From NCBI GenBank assembly GCA_030681635.1, contig JAUXRT010000705.1, positions 1-8,079 on the forward strand: 8,079 nucleotides of DNA. Direction: 5' to 3'. The position numbers and the translations under genes are program-made. Source of the DNA: Reyranella sp. (GTDB lineage Bacteria > Pseudomonadota > Alphaproteobacteria > Reyranellales > Reyranellaceae). How positions within the stretch are numbered: the stretch's first letter is position 1; each line of letters opens with the position of its first letter. This document shows, piece by piece, positions 7,078 through 8,079 of the stretch. Under the pieces are notes generated by a model. The model saw only the letters and a program-made list of their open reading frames with translations. It did not search any database and was not told where the DNA came from.

Positions 7078-7718
7078 CGGGCCGCCCGCGCGGCGCGGGC
7101 GCGACCGGTAGAGGCCGACCCCGGCCCCTTGTTGAGGCGCGCGAACATGCCGGCGAACGCGATATCGTCGGCTTCGAGGGTCGGAAAGGCCGTCAGCATC
7201 TTCTTCGGCTCGGCGCCGCGGGCCAGGAGCGCGCCGACCAGGCGCACCCGGATCGCGGAGTCCTTGAACAGCATGTCACCGGCGGGGCCGCCGGTATCGC
7301 TCTCCACCCGCCCGCGCCCGCGGACAAAAATCCTGAGACGCTCGATCGCGTCACGTTCGGCCGCGCCGACGTCGAGACTGACCATGCCCTTTGAAATCGT
7401 ATCGCCCTTGCGGGTCCAGCCCTCGGCGCCAGGCCAGCCTTCGGCCAGCATGCGCGACAGGGCATTGCGGTCCTTGGGACCGAGCTGGACCGGCAGCAGG
7501 CGAATCAGGCGAAGGTAGATCACGCCGCGCGCACTGATCGCCACGCGCGACCTGTCGTCCAGTTCGACGCGAAAGAGGTCGACATAGATTTCGTTGCGCA
7601 CGGTCTTGTCGGCGATGTCGGCAATAGCCGCCGCTTCCTTGATCGAGAAGGACTCGTCCTCAAGACCGTGCGGCAAGCGCCGCCGCTTCTGTTCCTTGGG
7701 TTTTTTCTTGGCCATCAT
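7074..7718 (-). CDS. DUF433-like protein with N-terminal helix-turn-helix-like segment (antitoxin/regulator-like)
   Basis: A 214-residue protein. It has a Lys/Arg-rich start (about 4-14), then a helix-turn-helix-like stretch FSIKEAAAIADIADKTVRNEI (24-44) resembling the excisionase/MerR type. Its C-terminal part (about 145-195) resembles DUF433: LLARGAEPKKMLTAFPTLEADDI matches the family's G-x-x-P-x-E-I-x-x-x-[YF]-P-x-L-T-x-x-D-[IV] pattern. The upstream G-T-R motif of DUF433 is degenerate (FKDSAIRV). The tail (201-214) is Ala/Arg-rich. DUF433 proteins are often antitoxins of VapC-like toxins or DNA-binding accessories, but no toxin gene adjoins it here. The start is the first of two tandem ATGs (7718 or 7715), with GGAAGG (7732-7727) upstream. 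It lies 55 bp before the P450 gene on the same strand, so a regulatory role there is possible but unproven. Confidence 0.7.
   Translation of the reverse strand: MMAKKKPKEQKRRRLPHGLEDESFSIKEAAAIADIADKTVRNEIYVDLFRVELDDRSRVAISARGVIYLRLIRLLPVQLGPKDRNALSRMLAEGWPGAEGWTRKGDTISKGMVSLDVGAAERDAIERLRIFVRGRGRVESDTGGPAGDMLFKDSAIRVRLVGALLARGAEPKKMLTAFPTLEADDIAFAGMFARLNKGPGSASTGRARAARAAR
7083..7101. repeat. GC-rich hairpin in the 3' end of the DUF433-like gene
   Basis: CGCCCGCG (7083-7090) and CGCGGGCG (7094-7101) form a perfect 8-bp stem with a 3-base loop, within the codons of the Ala/Arg-rich tail. No U-run follows on the minus strand, so it is not a standard intrinsic terminator. It may still impede read-through into the P450 or simply reflect alternating Ala/Arg codons. 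Confidence 0.4.
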
Positions 7719-7743
7719 TCGTCATGCCTTCCGCTCAGCAACA

Positions 7744-7771
7744 TTAGCCGCCACCGATTTTGCCGTATAGT
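7744..7771 (+). promoter_or_regulatory. Candidate promoter of the divergent dehydrogenase gene
   Basis: TATAGT (7766-7771) is a good -10 match. Sixteen bases upstream is a weak -35, TTAGCC (7744-7749). Transcription would start near 7778, leaving a leader of about 24 bases. It lies in the 83-bp divergent spacer (7719-7801), which must also hold the promoter of the DUF433-like gene; no convincing box was found for that direction. Confidence 0.4.
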
Positions 7772-7779
7772 GGGCCCAC
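7770..7779. repeat. 10-bp perfect palindrome GTGGGCCCAC, possible operator
   Basis: A self-complementary 10-mer overlaps the last bases of the candidate -10 and the expected start of transcription in the divergent spacer. This is a typical place for a repressor site. It occurs once in the window and could be chance in GC-rich DNA. Confidence 0.3.
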
Positions 7780-7801
7780 ACACTCTCCTGGGGAGGAAAC
7801 G

Positions 7802-8079
7802 ATGAAGGTCGGATATATCGGCGTAGGCAACATGGGCGGCCCGATGTGCCGCAACATCATCAAGAAAAGCAATCACGCCGTGACCGTGTTCGACCTCAAT
7901 CCGGCTGCGGTAAAGACCTGCACCGATCTCGGCGCGACCGCCGCCAAGTCGGTGGCCGAGGCGACCAAAGGTGCCGACATCGTGATGACCTCGCTGCCCA
8001 TGCCACGGGACGTCGAGGCCGTGACCCTGGGCGACAACGGCATCCTGGCCAACATCGGCAAGGGCCAGACCTACATCGA
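7802..8079 (+). CDS. NAD(P)-dependent oxidoreductase, 3-hydroxyisobutyrate dehydrogenase family, 3'-truncated by window edge
   Basis: The first 92 residues of an enzyme of the beta-hydroxyacid dehydrogenase family (3-hydroxyisobutyrate dehydrogenase, tartronate semialdehyde reductase and relatives). These oxidise a beta-hydroxyacid to a semialdehyde, or the reverse. The N-terminal Rossmann fold is clear: YIGVGNMGGPMCRNI gives GxGxxG at 7-12. Strand two ends in VFDLN with Asp31, which favours NAD over NADP (known of the fold). DIVMTSLPMPRDVEAV (about 66-81) is the usual loop near the substrate pocket. The substrate motif and catalytic Lys lie beyond the window, so the reaction is undetermined. 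ATG 7802 is preceded by GGGAGG (7791-7796) at five bases. The gene is transcribed away from the DUF433-like gene and may be part of valine degradation or an unrelated unit starting here. Confidence 0.88.
   Translation, partial: MKVGYIGVGNMGGPMCRNIIKKSNHAVTVFDLNPAAVKTCTDLGATAAKSVAEATKGADIVMTSLPMPRDVEAVTLGDNGILANIGKGQTYI

Noticed and set aside
1..8079. Mobile element, CRISPR array, tRNA or phage content
   Set aside because: No transposase or integrase, regularly spaced repeats or tRNA-like folds were seen. All space is taken by metabolic or membrane genes with uniform base composition.

Overview
The window comes from a GC-rich genome with strong avoidance of A/T-ending codons. The gene set fits a soil or aquatic bacterium that stores carbon. 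It holds a wax ester synthase/diacylglycerol acyltransferase, an alpha/beta hydrolase, a phasin, a DUF445 membrane protein, a self-sufficient CYP102-type P450 and a 3-hydroxyisobutyrate-dehydrogenase-type oxidoreductase. An alphaproteobacterium is the most likely source, because the phasin and DUF445 proteins look proteobacterial. This is inferred from protein style by eye and is not a taxonomic assignment.

Layout. Two plus-strand genes occupy about 1-2108: the 3' part of a WS/DGAT gene, cut by the window edge, then an alpha/beta hydrolase with a strong ribosome-binding site. They run tail-to-tail into four closely packed minus-strand genes, which read from the right as DUF433/HTH protein (7718-7074), CYP102-like P450-reductase fusion (7018-3818), DUF445 membrane protein (3833-2547) and phasin (2530-2105). 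The junctions are a 55-bp gap, a 16-bp overlap and a 16-bp gap, so the last three genes are very likely one transcription unit. The DUF433 gene may be part of it, or the P450 may have its own promoter in the 55-bp gap. A divergent plus-strand gene at 7802 (3-hydroxyisobutyrate dehydrogenase family) runs off the right edge. Coding density is nearly complete and no gene-free stretch reaches 100 bases.

How the parts may work together. WS/DGAT makes neutral storage lipids (triacylglycerol or wax ester) from acyl-CoA. The hydrolase could release acyl chains from esters. Phasins coat storage granules. The CYP102-type enzyme typically hydroxylates fatty acids near the omega end using NADPH. Together this suggests a fatty-acid/storage-lipid neighbourhood, which is inference from context.

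No previously undescribed defence or mobile system is visible: there are no transposases, CRISPR repeats, tRNAs or rRNAs. The points most worth a second look are the P450's missing counterparts of the BM3 carboxylate-anchoring residues (Arg47/Tyr51), the WS/DGAT catalytic motif lacking its Asp, the antitoxin-like DUF433/HTH protein directly upstream of the P450, and palindromic sequences at both candidate promoters.
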